This document shows, piece after piece, positions 16,019 to 24,347 of a stretch of DNA of 53,532 nucleotides. This stretch comes from Peptoniphilaceae bacterium. Its GTDB lineage: Bacteria > Bacillota > Clostridia > Tissierellales > Peptoniphilaceae. The stretch lies in contig JALEKO010000017.1 of NCBI GenBank assembly GCA_022769085.1, positions 1 to 53,532 on the forward strand, read 5' to 3'. The notes below the pieces were generated by a model. It had not been told where the DNA came from. It did not search any database and saw nothing but the letters and a program-made list of their open reading frames with translations. The position numbers and the translations under genes are program-made. Within the stretch, counting starts at the first letter, position 1. Each line of letters starts with the position of its first letter.

Positions 16019-17470
16019 TTATTTATATTTTTTTCTTTTTACCAGTTCACTTGCCGATGCTAAAGTTAATCCTAATAATCCTGTTATTGATGAAACACCT
16101 GTTTTTGGGTTTGTTGTAGATGTTTTATCAGCTACTGTTTTATCAATAGTTTTTGTAGTTTCATCTTCTTTAGTTTCTTTCTTTGTAGCGGTTAATTCAG
16201 CGATTTTATCCTTTATAGCCTTGTCGTCATCTGGTTTAACTTTCCATTTTTCATCTTCGCTTTGTTCTTTTTCTATAGCTTTTGTTATATCTTCAATATT
16301 TTTCCATGGAATTGATTTATGATCTTCTTTTTCTATAGCTTTTGCTATGTCTTCAATATCTTTCCACGGAATTGATTTATGGTCTTCTTCGCTAGTATTA
16401 TATGCCAAAAGTTTTTCTTCAATTTCTGCAATTTTTTCTTCTAAAACTTTTTTATCAAGTTCTTTCTTATAAGATTCAATAATTTCTACATATTTAGTTG
16501 CTTCAATTGTAAGATCATTATTTGTTATTCTATCAGAATTTAAAGCATGAGTTACTGAATATCTCTCATTAAGCTTAGGATTATCATTTTGTGCAATAGC
16601 TACTAATTTAAGATCTTTATTCATTATATTTAAATAATGACCTATTTTTTCATATTTTTCATTATGATTTGCATTATACAATTTCTTTTCTTTAGTATAC
16701 CAACCATCAAAAGGGTCATTATAACCCCATGCTAAATTTTCAGCTACGTTAAATGTACCTCTATGCCCATTTAATGCATTTGTAGATCTATTTGCACTTA
16801 CCATGGCTTTAGCAAGAATTGTAAAGTTTGTATACTGTTCTTCTACGTCAAAGTTTTCGTCATTTACTCTTAGGTTATTATTTTCAACTAAAAATTCTGA
16901 GGTTTTAAGTAAATTTTTAAATGATGTAGCATCTCCATCTACTCCTCTTTTAACATCTCCTTTAGCTTCAAATTCTTTTAAAATTTTTAAAGCATTTTCA
17001 GCATCATTTGCATATTCAGGATTATTTTTCTTAATCCACTCTAAAAAATAAAATGCTCCTTCGCTTGTATTTTGATCAATATTAGCTAAATTTTCTTTTA
17101 AAGAAATTAGTTGTTCTTCTAATTTTTCTTTTTCTTCTTTATCGGTTGTAATTTCAGTATTAGCTTTGTCATTTATTTCTTCATTATTGACTTCTTCAGC
17201 ATTATTTGTTACTGCTTCTTTTTCGTCTTTACTGGCGTCTGTTTCAGCATTAGTTACGTTGGTATTTTCATTAACATTTGTTTCTACTGACGCTACATTT
17301 TCTTCTTTAGTTACTGCATCGATATTTTCTTCTTCTGCATTTTCAATAGTAACTTCAGTGTTTGTATTAGGTACTTCTTCATTTGCAAATGCTTTTGCTG
17401 TCGGAATTAATGCTGTTATTGTTGTTGCTAGCACTAATGCTTTTAATGTGTTGCTTTTTTTGTTTTTCAT
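16019..17470 (-). CDS. Sortase-anchored surface protein with CAP domain and NPKTG motif
   Basis: From ATG 17470 this is a 483-residue wall protein. An upstream TTG start (17485) is less likely, because the GGAAAGGG ribosome site lies between the two. It has a signal peptide (MKNKKSNTLKALVLATTITA, cleavage near AFA-NEE), then an acidic Asn/Glu/Thr-rich region to about residue 110 and a predicted helical part. A CAP/SCP-like domain follows, with GHRGTFNVAENLAWGYNDPF, GWYTKEKKLYN and GHYLNIMN. After a Lys/Glu helix come two 20-residue tandem repeats (EDHKSIPWKDIEDIAKAIEK type). The end is a sorting signal: NPKTG, a hydrophobic segment and KRKKYK. Its role in adhesion or host contact is inferred only from the architecture. 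Confidence 0.85.
   Translation of the reverse strand: MKNKKSNTLKALVLATTITALIPTAKAFANEEVPNTNTEVTIENAEEENIDAVTKEENVASVETNVNENTNVTNAETDASKDEKEAVTNNAEEVNNEEINDKANTEITTDKEEKEKLEEQLISLKENLANIDQNTSEGAFYFLEWIKKNNPEYANDAENALKILKEFEAKGDVKRGVDGDATSFKNLLKTSEFLVENNNLRVNDENFDVEEQYTNFTILAKAMVSANRSTNALNGHRGTFNVAENLAWGYNDPFDGWYTKEKKLYNANHNEKYEKIGHYLNIMNKDLKLVAIAQNDNPKLNERYSVTHALNSDRITNNDLTIEATKYVEIIESYKKELDKKVLEEKIAEIEEKLLAYNTSEEDHKSIPWKDIEDIAKAIEKEDHKSIPWKNIEDITKAIEKEQSEDEKWKVKPDDDKAIKDKIAELTATKKETKEDETTKTIDKTVADKTSTTNPKTGVSSITGLLGLTLASASELVKRKKYK
16266..16385 (-). repeat. Two 60-base tandem repeats in the surface-protein gene
   Basis: Copies at 16266-16325 and 16326-16385 differ at about five positions, mostly silent or conservative. 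They encode two adjacent 20-residue units of type EDHKSIPWK-DIEDIAKAIEK. An exact 60-base period keeps the reading frame, so the unit number could vary between strains. Confidence 0.85.
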
Positions 17471-17694
17471 TTTTTCCCTTTCCAATTTTTTATTTATAAA
17501 ATATGTATTATTGTATATACAAAATTTTTTAAATAATTAATTATTTACTTTTATTTATTAAATCATAAAAACAATTAATATGCAAGTAAATTTTCGAGCC
17601 TAAATAAATTATTAAAATTTAAATTAATGAGTTATTTTTTGAACTGACCCCAAAATAATTCATAAAAAGTAAATATAATTAATTTTTTGTACTA

Positions 17695-17728
17695 AAAAAG
17701 TTGTGAGTTTTATTTCTCACAACTTTTT
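17695..17728 (-). terminator. Terminator at the end of the 12-gene catabolic operon
   Basis: A 13-base perfect stem (AAAAAGTTGTGAG at 17695-17707 with CTCACAACTTTTT at 17716-17728) and an 8-base loop lie three bases after the stop codon of the last chrA gene. On the minus strand the descending arm ends in a T run. The 220 bases between it and the surface-protein start (17470) hold only that gene's promoter region as far as I can see. Confidence 0.88.
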
Positions 17729-17731
17729 ATA

Positions 17732-18286
17732 TCAGAAAAATCCCATTGCGGCAAGAATTATTCCAATAGCCGCTCCTATAAAAATTATTTTGAAAAGGTC
17801 TATTTTCTTTATACTTAAAATAAGTCCTATAATAAATCCTATTACTCCAATCATATCAGGCTTAACCACTGTCTCTGGTATCATAGATGAAACCATCATT
17901 GAAAGAGTTGCATTTGCTATTAGTCCAACTACTCCCGGTCTTAATGCACCTAGCATTTTATCCAATATTTTTATTTCCTTGCCTGAAAAAACTATTTTTC
18001 CTAAAATTAACATTAAAATAGTTTGTGGAGTTACAACACCAAGTGTTGCAAATATTGCACCAGGAATTGATGCCATTTTAGTTCCTACAAATGAAGCAGC
18101 ATTTACAGCTATTGGTCCAGGCGTTAACTGCGATATTGTTACAACATCTATCATTTCTGTCATTGTAAGCCAGCCTGTACTATGAACAATTGTATCTTGA
18201 ATCATAGGAAGTGATGCATATCCGCCTCCAAAAGCAATTGCCCCAATAAAAAAGAATGCTTTATAAAGTTCAAAAAGTATCATCAT
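17732..18286 (-). CDS. chrA: CHR (chromate transporter) family half-size protein, second of pair
   Basis: This 184-residue membrane protein has about five to six hydrophobic segments and the CHR-domain motifs AFGGGYASLPM, LTPGPIAVNAASFVG and ATLGVVTPQTI. Small CHR proteins work as two-gene pairs that form one antiparallel transporter. The family is named for chromate efflux, but natural substrates are largely unknown oxyanions. It overlaps the stop of its partner by four bases (ATGA type) and is the last gene of the catabolic operon. This placement argues for a metabolic anion, possibly one released by the pathway, rather than chromate resistance. Confidence 0.88.
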   Translation of the reverse strand: MMILFELYKAFFFIGAIAFGGGYASLPMIQDTIVHSTGWLTMTEMIDVVTISQLTPGPIAVNAASFVGTKMASIPGAIFATLGVVTPQTILMLILGKIVFSGKEIKILDKMLGALRPGVVGLIANATLSMMVSSMIPETVVKPDMIGVIGFIIGLILSIKKIDLFKIIFIGAAIGIILAAMGFF

Positions 18287-18834
18287 TTCGGATCCATCCC
18301 ATCTATACTAAATACAACAAGACCTATAAGTGCTAAAGAAAGAATAATGAATCCTACATTAATGCTTGTAAAATATCCGACAATAAAACTTCCTGTCATC
18401 ATCAAAAAAGAAAAAAATGCATGTTTTTTTAATGCTGATCTTGCAAGATCAACCGTCGTCACAAGCAAAACCGCACTTATTACTCCACTCATTCCCCTTA
18501 AAGCTGCTCTGATCCAATAGTTTTGTGCAAACTGTTCATAAAAAAAGTAAACTATGCTTATTATTATTAAAGGCGGAAGGAATGAAGCAATAGCACCAAT
18601 TAGTGCTCCCTTTCTTCCTGCAAGTTTATAACCTGTAAGTAAACTTGTATTTACTGATAATGCTCCTGGACCACTTTGTGCAAGTGCCATTATATCTAGC
18701 ATATCAGAATCGCTTATTAAGCATACTTTATCACAAAATGCTTGTTTAATTACGGGGGTGATTGTATAACCTCCCCCGAATGTAATAAGATTTATTTTAA
18801 ATAAAGTTTTAAATAGTTGCCGTAAAGATATCAT
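18283..18834 (-). CDS. chrA: CHR (chromate transporter) family half-size protein, first of pair
   Basis: This 183-residue membrane protein is the first half of the CHR pair. It has the motifs LITFGGGYTITPVI, MALAQSGPGALSVNTSLLTG and a Gly/Ala/Arg loop (LAGRKGALIGAI), with five to six predicted membrane segments. It starts 17 bases after nagB. No strong Shine-Dalgarno site is seen, so coupling to nagB translation is likely. Both halves are present and intact, so the transporter should be functional. The transported ion is unknown. Confidence 0.88.
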   Translation of the reverse strand: MISLRQLFKTLFKINLITFGGGYTITPVIKQAFCDKVCLISDSDMLDIMALAQSGPGALSVNTSLLTGYKLAGRKGALIGAIASFLPPLIIISIVYFFYEQFAQNYWIRAALRGMSGVISAVLLVTTVDLARSALKKHAFFSFLMMTGSFIVGYFTSINVGFIILSLALIGLVVFSIDGMDPK

Positions 18835-18851
18835 ATATGCACCAAAAATTT

Positions 18852-19595
18852 CTAGATTTCAATCTCATCATCTGAAACAAAAGTTACCATATCGTCAGGA
18901 AGAAGTTTTGCAGATTTTCTTGATAATATTAAAGTTGTATCAGGATGTTTCTGTAAAATACTTGCAGGTAAATCTTCTGTAATTGGTCCAAGTACCATAT
19001 CATGAATTGCTTGTGCTTTTGACTCATAAAAAGCAAGTAGAATTATTTTTTTTGCAGACATAATTGAGCTTATGCCCATTGTAAATGCTGATCTTGGAAC
19101 TTCGTCTTTAGAATCAAAAAGTTGACTATTAAATTCAATTGTAGATTCATCAAGATATGAAACATGAGTTTTTGAATCAAAAGGAGTTCCTGGTTCATTA
19201 AATGCTATATGACCATCATTTCCAAGTCCTAAAATTTGTAAATCTATAGGATTTTCTTCCAAAATTTTATCATAATCCTTTGTGACTTTTTCAGGATCAC
19301 CTAGACCATCTGGTAAATAAGATTTTTTAAATGGTTTTGCATTAAAAAGGTGTTTATTCATGAAATAGTGATAACTTTGTACATGATCATCGGCAAGCCC
19401 TATATATTCATCTAAATTCACTGAAATTTTATCTGAAAAATCTACATCACTTTCTCTAAGTAATCTATATGTCTCTTCAGGTGCAATTCCCGTTGCAAAG
19501 CCAAATACTTTTCCTCCGTTATCATTTACATCTCTTATTATCTGATAAGCTAATTTACTTCCTTGTGGATTTCCTTCAGTTACTAAAATTTTCAT
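18852..19595 (-). CDS. nagB: Glucosamine-6-phosphate deaminase
   Basis: This 247-residue protein belongs to the NagB family, which converts glucosamine 6-phosphate to fructose 6-phosphate and ammonia. The catalytic loop is intact: LGLGNDGHIAFNEPGTPFDS holds the acid/base Asp, His and Glu, and SVNLDEYIGL holds the enolisation Asp. Length and the C-terminal VLGPITEDLPASIL are typical. It lies in an operon with nagA, a PFK-like kinase, an aldolase and a triose-phosphate isomerase. A paralogue acting on a different amino sugar phosphate is possible given the unusual neighbours. AAAGGGG precedes the ATG. Confidence 0.92.
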   Translation of the reverse strand: MKILVTEGNPQGSKLAYQIIRDVNDNGGKVFGFATGIAPEETYRLLRESDVDFSDKISVNLDEYIGLADDHVQSYHYFMNKHLFNAKPFKKSYLPDGLGDPEKVTKDYDKILEENPIDLQILGLGNDGHIAFNEPGTPFDSKTHVSYLDESTIEFNSQLFDSKDEVPRSAFTMGISSIMSAKKIILLAFYESKAQAIHDMVLGPITEDLPASILQKHPDTTLILSRKSAKLLPDDMVTFVSDDEIEI

Positions 19596-19613
19596 TTTTC
19601 CCCTTCTTTCTTA

Positions 19614-20510
19614 CTATCTCAAAATTGAACTTGCTATCATTCTTATTGTAAGTGACTCTCCCCTAAGGGCAATTGATAATTCTGTAATATTCTTAAAAGG
19701 TGCAAGGCCACTAAATCCAGCATCTCCAATATGTTGTATATCAACACCAACCATTTTATTTAAAAGTGCAAGTTGTTTTATTGTTTCTTTCGATGAGGCT
19801 TCCTGGCTTGTTCCAATTGCACTCATAACTAACGCTCCTTTTGAATGAGCAAAGTCAGTTATTTTTTTCATTGATTCAACTGTTAATCCAGGAAATGTTC
19901 CTACAGCAGGTATTAAAATTACATCTGCACCACTATTTATAAAATCTTCTACAGTTTCTTCGTCAATTATAGGTTCTCCAACTCCTGAACCATGCATTTT
20001 GCCTGCAATAACTAATCCATCAAAATTTTCTTTTGTAAGTTTTATAGCTTTTGAAATTTGTTTATTTGTAACTCCTGTACTTGGGTTTCCTGTTAAACAA
20101 ATCATATCGAATCCTAGTTCATTTGCTTTTTTAATGCTTTCAAGTGAACATATTCTACCATTTGAAATTACATCTTTTTCTTCCATCATTTCAGCATCAG
20201 GATCAACTGGCTCAAGGTTAACACCTATTGGTCTTCCTGTAAGTCTTCTTAACTCTTTTACTGGATTTTCAACTGATTCATCTATTCCATTTACTTTACA
20301 ATTAAAAACATCAAATAGATTAAGCAGTATTAAATCAGCACCAAATGCTCTTGCAACTTCACTATTTGTTATCATAGGTTGAACTTGAGTTAAAACCACA
20401 TTGTTTTCTGAAAGAATAACTCTTCCTTCTGATGCTCTAATAGATTCTTTAAGCTCATCAGGTTTCATACTAAGTATTTCACTTGTTTTACTATCTAAAA
20501 ATCTTTTCAT
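19614..20510 (-). CDS. TIM-barrel protein of unknown function in the amino-sugar operon
   Basis: I do not recognise a characterised family. The 298 residues look like a TIM barrel: alternating strand and helix with IGVNLEPVDPDAE, FDMICLTGNPSTGV, GLVIAGKMHGSGVGEPI, GADVILIPAVGTFPGLTVESM and GADGF-like GDAGFSGLAPFKNI near the C-terminus. It loosely resembles a group of Firmicutes proteins often mislabelled haloacid dehalogenase-like and found beside nag genes, as well as BtpA/phosphonomutase-like barrels. Conserved-looking Glu/Asp/His positions (NLEPVD, KMHGSG, DIQHIGD) suggest an enzyme, perhaps an epimerase, aldolase or lyase on a phosphorylated sugar. It is cotranscribed between nagA and nagB. 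Confidence 0.6.
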   Translation of the reverse strand: MKRFLDSKTSEILSMKPDELKESIRASEGRVILSENNVVLTQVQPMITNSEVARAFGADLILLNLFDVFNCKVNGIDESVENPVKELRRLTGRPIGVNLEPVDPDAEMMEEKDVISNGRICSLESIKKANELGFDMICLTGNPSTGVTNKQISKAIKLTKENFDGLVIAGKMHGSGVGEPIIDEETVEDFINSGADVILIPAVGTFPGLTVESMKKITDFAHSKGALVMSAIGTSQEASSKETIKQLALLNKMVGVDIQHIGDAGFSGLAPFKNITELSIALRGESLTIRMIASSILR

Positions 20511-20525
20511 TGAAATTTCTCCCGA

Positions 20526-21680
20526 TTAATTTTTTTTATATCTTTCTTTTCCATCTAAATAAGTTGCAAGCAAATTTAAATCTTCATCAAAAACAATGAA
20601 ATCAGCTTTTGCACCATATGAAATCTTTCCACACACATCATCAATCATAACTGATTTTGCAGGCACAATTGATGCCATTCTAATTGCATCTTCAACAGAA
20701 ACAAGTCCCCAATTTACTACATTTTTAACTGCATCTTTTAATTCTAGAATAGAACCTGCTAATGTATCCGTTCCTTTTAATTTTGCCGTTCCATCTTTTA
20801 TTGTAACGTCAAATTCACCAAGTTTGGATTCTCCTTCGCCCATTCCACCTGCTCTCATGCAGTCTGTAATTAAAACCGTTTCATCAACACCCCTTGCTTT
20901 TATTAAAGCATTTATTGAATATGGATGATTATGATGTCCATCACAAATTGCTTCTGCATAAACATCATCTAGTGAAAATGCCGCTCCTACCATATTCGGA
21001 TGTCTATGAAGCATATTACTCATTGCATTGAATGTGTGAACAAAAATATTTGCTCCTGCATCAACAGCATCTTTTGCTTCTTCAAATGTTGCATCGCTAT
21101 GACCTAATGCAACAAAAATATGATGATCTCTTGCCCAATGTATAAATTCTTTACTTCCTTCAAGTTCTGGAGCTATGGCAACTTTTCTTACCATGTGGTT
21201 TGAATGTTCATACCATTTTTCTAATTTTTCTATAGAAGGAGAACTCATATATTTCTCATTTTGAGCACCTTTAAATTTTTCAGAAAAGAAAGGTCCCTCA
21301 AGGAAAATTCCTCTTATTTTTGCACCTTTTACTTTATCGTAATTTTCTCCTATCATAGTACAAACTGCATCTGTATTTTCAAAACTGTCAGTAAGAGTAG
21401 TAGGTAAGAAACTTGTAACCCCACATTTAAGAAGTTCTTCACTAATTTTTTTTAAGCCTTCAACATCATTATCCATAACATCACATGATGCAAATCCATG
21501 AATATGTGTGTCAACAAGACCCGGTGCAACTATACAATTTGAATAATCTATTACATCTGATCCTTCTGGTACAGCACTTAAAACATCTCCAAATGTAGAG
21601 TCGTCATTTATTTTTAAATATGAATTTTCTTTTACTTTATCTTCTAAAATAATTTTTTTTGCCTTAATGTAATATGACAT
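20526..21680 (-). CDS. nagA: N-acetylglucosamine-6-phosphate deacetylase
   Basis: This 384-residue amidohydrolase removes acetate from N-acetylglucosamine 6-phosphate. Signatures in order are VDTHIHGFASCDVMD (metal His pair), GVTSFLPTTLTDS, GIFLEGPFFSEKFKGAQN (metal Glu), LGHSDATFEEA (metal His), FVHTFNAMSNMLHRHPNMVG, AICDGHHNHP (metal His) and LITDCMRAGGMG with the catalytic Asp. It precedes the TIM-barrel gene and nagB in the operon, so deacetylation and deamination are coupled here. GAAGGAGAG lies just before the ATG. Confidence 0.94.
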   Translation of the reverse strand: MSYYIKAKKIILEDKVKENSYLKINDDSTFGDVLSAVPEGSDVIDYSNCIVAPGLVDTHIHGFASCDVMDNDVEGLKKISEELLKCGVTSFLPTTLTDSFENTDAVCTMIGENYDKVKGAKIRGIFLEGPFFSEKFKGAQNEKYMSSPSIEKLEKWYEHSNHMVRKVAIAPELEGSKEFIHWARDHHIFVALGHSDATFEEAKDAVDAGANIFVHTFNAMSNMLHRHPNMVGAAFSLDDVYAEAICDGHHNHPYSINALIKARGVDETVLITDCMRAGGMGEGESKLGEFDVTIKDGTAKLKGTDTLAGSILELKDAVKNVVNWGLVSVEDAIRMASIVPAKSVMIDDVCGKISYGAKADFIVFDEDLNLLATYLDGKERYKKN

Positions 21681-21694
21681 ATCTCTCCTTCATT

Positions 21695-22852
21695 TTAATT
21701 TTCGTTATATGAAATGTATGGTATTTCTTTAAAATCAACAATTGGCTTTGCCCATTTTATATACTTTTCGCTAACCCAATTTCCTTTTTCATTCAGAAAA
21801 TCTTTTGGCATTTTTCTTTCATATAACATAACTTTATCGACAGGAATTAAAGGATATGAAATATTGTAATTCTCAATACTTTCTCTTTGAATTCCTACCA
21901 TAACCGCATTTTCTCCTGAAATTGCAGCATCTGCTGCCTTTTTCCCAACTTCAATTGCTTCGTTTAGATCGCTTTGTGAGCGATATAAAATACTTGCTCT
22001 ACCAGCAAGACCAGGTTTTTCATTCCTTGCTTTTATTTTAAGTTTATTTATTATTATTTGCGAAAGGTGAGCACTTACATCTCCATAATAAATGCTTCTT
22101 CCCGATTCAAAAATCGGTGGCATTATTGGATTTCCATTTTTATCAACGAGTCCTTCACTTACAACTACTACAATCCCTTTTTTCTTTTTATTAAGTTTAT
22201 TTATTTCTTCTAAAAATTCATTTTCATCAAAAGAAAATTCTGGTGTATAAATTAAATCTGGTCCATCACAAAATTCAGTTTTAGATAGAGAAGAAGATGC
22301 CGCAAGCCATCCAGCATTTCTTCCCATTGTTTCTACAATACATACATGAATTGGAAGGGATTTTACATCCATGCATATTTCAGAAACAGTATTTACAATG
22401 TAATTTGCAGCAGATCCAAAACCAGGACTATGATCAGTTTCGGCAATATCATTATCCATTGTTTTTGGTATTCCTATAACTCTAATTGAATATTTTTTAC
22501 AATGTTTTGCAAGTTCTCCACAAGTATTCATTGTTCCATTTCCACCATTTAAAAAAACCACATCTATATGTTGTTTATTAAGTTTAGCAGAAATTTCTTC
22601 ATAATCATCTTCTTCAAGAGGATATCTCGAAGAACCTAAAGCAGTTCCTGGTGTTATTAAAAGGCTTTCAATTTCAAATTTACTTATAGATGAAAAATCA
22701 ATATATTTTTCATCATAAATTGCCTTAATTCCGCCAATGGCACCGTAAACATGTTTAGTATCTTTTTCTTTAAGAAGTCTTTTTACCACTCCGTAAAGTG
22801 ATGCGTTTATTACAGATGTGGGACCTCCTCCATGTACAATTAAGTAATTCAT
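21695..22852 (-). CDS. Phosphofructokinase-family (PfkA-type) kinase, unusual active-site variant
   Basis: This 385-residue protein has the PfkA fold: VHGGGPTSVINASLYG, TPGTALGSSR, LNGGNGTMNT (residues 101-110), IGIPKTMDNDI (128-136, catalytic Asp133) and VETMGRNAGWLAAS. Lys in PKTMDND is typical of pyrophosphate-using or mixed PFK groups, whereas the Gly following GGN resembles ATP enzymes, which carry GGDGS at this site. Asp is replaced by Asn at that position. The phosphate donor and even the sugar are therefore uncertain. In this operon it should phosphorylate fructose 6-phosphate made by NagB or a related ketose phosphate. It starts three bases after the LarA-like stop with no clear ribosome site, suggesting coupling. 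Confidence 0.8.
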   Translation of the reverse strand: MNYLIVHGGGPTSVINASLYGVVKRLLKEKDTKHVYGAIGGIKAIYDEKYIDFSSISKFEIESLLITPGTALGSSRYPLEEDDYEEISAKLNKQHIDVVFLNGGNGTMNTCGELAKHCKKYSIRVIGIPKTMDNDIAETDHSPGFGSAANYIVNTVSEICMDVKSLPIHVCIVETMGRNAGWLAASSSLSKTEFCDGPDLIYTPEFSFDENEFLEEINKLNKKKKGIVVVVSEGLVDKNGNPIMPPIFESGRSIYYGDVSAHLSQIIINKLKIKARNEKPGLAGRASILYRSQSDLNEAIEVGKKAADAAISGENAVMVGIQRESIENYNISYPLIPVDKVMLYERKMPKDFLNEKGNWVSEKYIKWAKPIVDFKEIPYISYNEN

Positions 22853-22855
22853 ATT

Positions 22856-24334
22856 TTATTCAAATGCATCATAATTTGGATTTTCAGGATATGGATCATC
22901 TTCCATCATAAGATGAACTGCACCAAGCTTAAATGTCTTTGGAAGTGCAAGAATACGTGGATTATTTCCAACTATTTTTTTAGCATCTTCTAAAGCTTCT
23001 TCAAATGTTGCTCTTGTTTTAAGACCCATTCCTCTTGCATATCCTGGTTGTTCTGCTCCAACTACATAAACTGCAGCACAATTTTTCTCAGCAATATGTG
23101 CACTTGAAATCATACTAAATCCATGGAAAGGATGGAATGCATTTGTATATCTATATTTTCTGATATACTCTTTGTTTGTTGCAAAATACTCCCCAAGTCT
23201 ATTCATATCAGGAAGAGTTTGCATGTAATTTGTTTGGAAAATATCATACATTTCTCTTGTGTATGGCCAAAGCATATCATTGAAGAATCCGTTACAAATT
23301 GATGAGCAAATTATTACACAGTTATCTGCCATAACTCTTTTATGTCTTACAACTTGTGCTGAAATTGCTTGCATTAACATTATAGGATTTGTTCCCATTC
23401 CATTTCCATAGTGGAAAGATTGTGGAAGACCAAAAACCATAACATTATATTTCTCTTTTGCAAATTTTACATATGTTCTTTTATTTGCCATTTTCCATGA
23501 ATTTGACTGAACAGCGCCTGCTGTACCACTATGAATTTCAATTTGTCTTGAATTTGTATCGAGTACTGCATCACAACAGAAGAAATGATGTCCCATAGCT
23601 TTTTCCATGTGGTGACCTATTTCATCAAATTTATGTCTCATTAAAGATGTATTATTTACTGGAGTAAAATCATCTCTATGCATTACATCTGGAACGTGAT
23701 GAGATGCTATTGATGACCAATGGTTAAGCCCTGTTGCACAGTGTTTATATCCACCAGAATATCCTCCATATGGGTTTCCCTGTGCATGTCCTATTAAAAT
23801 TGGCAAATCACTTTCATAAACATATTTATTAAGCCAAACATGATCGCCTCTTTCTTCAGTTTTTCCAAGATAAACCATGTGATCATAATCTTCACTGTCG
23901 TGATTTATAATCTGATGAGAATACCAAAATTCGTTGAATATTTCATCTCCTAAAATATTATGAATCTGTTGTTTAGTATTTTTTGCATGAAGTCCATTTG
24001 AGCATATAAATAATATATCTTCTTTTCTAACTCCTGCTTTTTTTAACTCGTTAAGTATTAATTTAATAGAAATTTTTCTATGAGATGTTGCCTGCTCTCC
24101 TCCCTTTACTCTATCTGGGAAAATAATTGTTACTTTTTTGCCAGGAGATGCAAGTTCACTTAAAGGCTTTATATTTCCTTCTGGATGAGTTAAAGAATCC
24201 ATATATGCTTTTTCAAGATCTTCTTCAGGGATAAAAGGAGGATCTTTAATTGTTTCTCCAGGTATAAAAATGTCTGTATTGTCAGGAAGTTGTGCGCTCA
24301 TAAGACCTAAGCCGTATTCAAAATCAATTTTCAT
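22856..24334 (-). CDS. LarA-family (nickel-pincer) racemase/epimerase homologue
   Basis: This 492-residue protein shows the LarA (DUF2088) plan but is about 70 residues longer. Aligned from memory with L. plantarum LarA: FPDR (Asp74) matches the substrate-binding SSDHTR region, SNGLHAKNT gives His116 (LarA His108), GGYSGGYK gives Lys197 (LarA Lys184, the covalent pincer site), and SIASHHV gives His212 (LarA His200, nickel ligand). The position of the second catalytic histidine, LarA His174, is Asn187, with a His four residues earlier (GHAQGN). So the cofactor site looks intact while the acid/base pair differs. larE-larB-larC in the same window can supply the cofactor. Substrate unknown; a hydroxy acid or sugar is expected. 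Confidence 0.82.
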   Translation of the reverse strand: MKIDFEYGLGLMSAQLPDNTDIFIPGETIKDPPFIPEEDLEKAYMDSLTHPEGNIKPLSELASPGKKVTIIFPDRVKGGEQATSHRKISIKLILNELKKAGVRKEDILFICSNGLHAKNTKQQIHNILGDEIFNEFWYSHQIINHDSEDYDHMVYLGKTEERGDHVWLNKYVYESDLPILIGHAQGNPYGGYSGGYKHCATGLNHWSSIASHHVPDVMHRDDFTPVNNTSLMRHKFDEIGHHMEKAMGHHFFCCDAVLDTNSRQIEIHSGTAGAVQSNSWKMANKRTYVKFAKEKYNVMVFGLPQSFHYGNGMGTNPIMLMQAISAQVVRHKRVMADNCVIICSSICNGFFNDMLWPYTREMYDIFQTNYMQTLPDMNRLGEYFATNKEYIRKYRYTNAFHPFHGFSMISSAHIAEKNCAAVYVVGAEQPGYARGMGLKTRATFEEALEDAKKIVGNNPRILALPKTFKLGAVHLMMEDDPYPENPNYDAFE

Positions 24335-24347
24335 AATAACTCCTTAT

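Noticed and set aside
16803-17540. Ser/Val-rich open frames opposite the surface-protein gene
   Set aside because: They are complements of the acidic Asn/Glu/Thr-rich region and carry no ribosome site.
17732-18834. Chromate resistance locus
   Set aside because: No other metal-resistance gene is near, and the pair is cotranscribed with nagB and the catabolic genes.
22856-24334. Ordinary lactate racemase (LarA)
   Set aside because: The second catalytic His and the Asp-x-x-Arg substrate motif differ, the protein is about 70 residues longer, and it is located in a sugar-phosphate operon.
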